Positions 63,948 to 64,000 of a stretch of DNA of 64,000 bases are shown piece after piece. The stretch is taken from NCBI GenBank assembly GCA_910586355.1, contig CAJUHJ010000010.1:48638-112637 (forward strand), read 5' to 3'. Origin of the DNA: an uncultured Lachnospiraceae bacterium. GTDB taxonomy: Bacteria; Bacillota; Clostridia; Lachnospirales; Lachnospiraceae. The notes below the pieces were generated by a model, which was given only the letters and a program-made list of their open reading frames with translations, did no database searches and was not told where the DNA came from. Each line of letters begins with the position of its first letter. The first letter of the stretch is position 1. Position numbers and translations under genes: made by a program.

Positions 63948-64000
63948 TTATTTTCTGGGCTTTAGCCTGTTGAGTGCATCGGAGTTTCTCCCAACGGAGA

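Overview
The window reads as the replication-origin region of a low-GC anaerobic Firmicute, most likely a motile Lachnospiraceae (class Clostridia). This rests on the gene order dnaA-dnaN-yaaA-recF-gyrB-gyrA on the minus strand facing rpmH-rnpA-yidD-yidC-khpB-mnmE-mnmG-rsmG on the plus strand, and on an oxygen-sensitive enzyme set (HydE/G/F, anaerobic NrdD, split class I fumarase, many Fe-S proteins). Gene families typical of Lachnospiraceae (DUF5702, DUF6240, DUF6382-FHA, DUF3881, DUF4446) and a Tad pilus locus point the same way. I cannot name the genus. Almost every gene left of about 49.3 kb is on the minus strand and almost every gene to the right is on the plus strand, so both replichores diverge from the origin.

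Layout. 0-9.6 kb: a Tad/Flp pilus operon read leftwards (prepilin peptidase, TadZ, TadA, TadB, TadC, Flp pilin, DUF5702, TadE-like with a zinc module, second prepilin peptidase, small TadE-like, FHA protein), followed by a rhomboid protease cut by the window edge. 9.7-15.5 kb: bofA and yaaL, which are neighbours in Bacillus but divergent here, then fliS, flagellin and a 1049-residue flagellum-associated DUF6240-type protein. 15.7-26.4 kb: glgB, a TPR-AAA fusion, an AI-2E family permease, an aconitase-family hydratase and a sensor kinase/response regulator pair. 26.4-31.6 kb: a coiled-coil protein, hydF, hydG, hydE, a DUF1858 protein and a divergent two-cluster ferredoxin, i.e. assembly of the [FeFe]-hydrogenase H-cluster. 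31.6-40.7 kb: MerR regulator, dnaB-rplI-gdpP in the classical order, nrdD, fumarase beta and alpha subunits and a CmpB-type membrane protein. 40.8-49.3 kb: gyrA, gyrB, recF, yaaA, dnaN, dnaA. 49.3-49.6 kb: one half of oriC with DnaA boxes; the dnaA-dnaN spacer carries a DnaA-trio-like tract that may be the unwinding site. 49.6-56.4 kb: rpmH to rsmG. 56.4-59.4 kb: an accessory island with an alpha/beta hydrolase, a DegS/DegU-like pair and a DUF6440 protein. 59.4-60.6 kb: a very AT-rich gene-free stretch with two parS sites and a 242-bp imperfect inverted repeat. 60.7-63.8 kb: parA, parB, DUF4446 and DUF3881. 63.8 kb: tRNA-Arg(CCU) and its terminator.

How it fits together. Origin firing (DnaA, DnaA boxes, trio tract), clamp and gyrase supply, and segregation (ParA/ParB/parS) sit within 20 kb. 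The left arm carries surface appendages (Tad pilus, flagellum) and anaerobic metabolism.

The most unusual items are: (1) the two-gene unit at 57.7-58.8 kb, where a DegS-like protein ends before any ATPase domain and appears to lack its phosphoacceptor His, while its translationally coupled DegU-like partner has Asn at the receiver phosphorylation site; (2) the 242-bp stem-loop element between parS and parA; (3) palindromic operator candidates at the Tad promoter and at the hyd/ferredoxin divergent promoters; (4) an alpha/beta hydrolase whose catalytic His position appears to be Lys.
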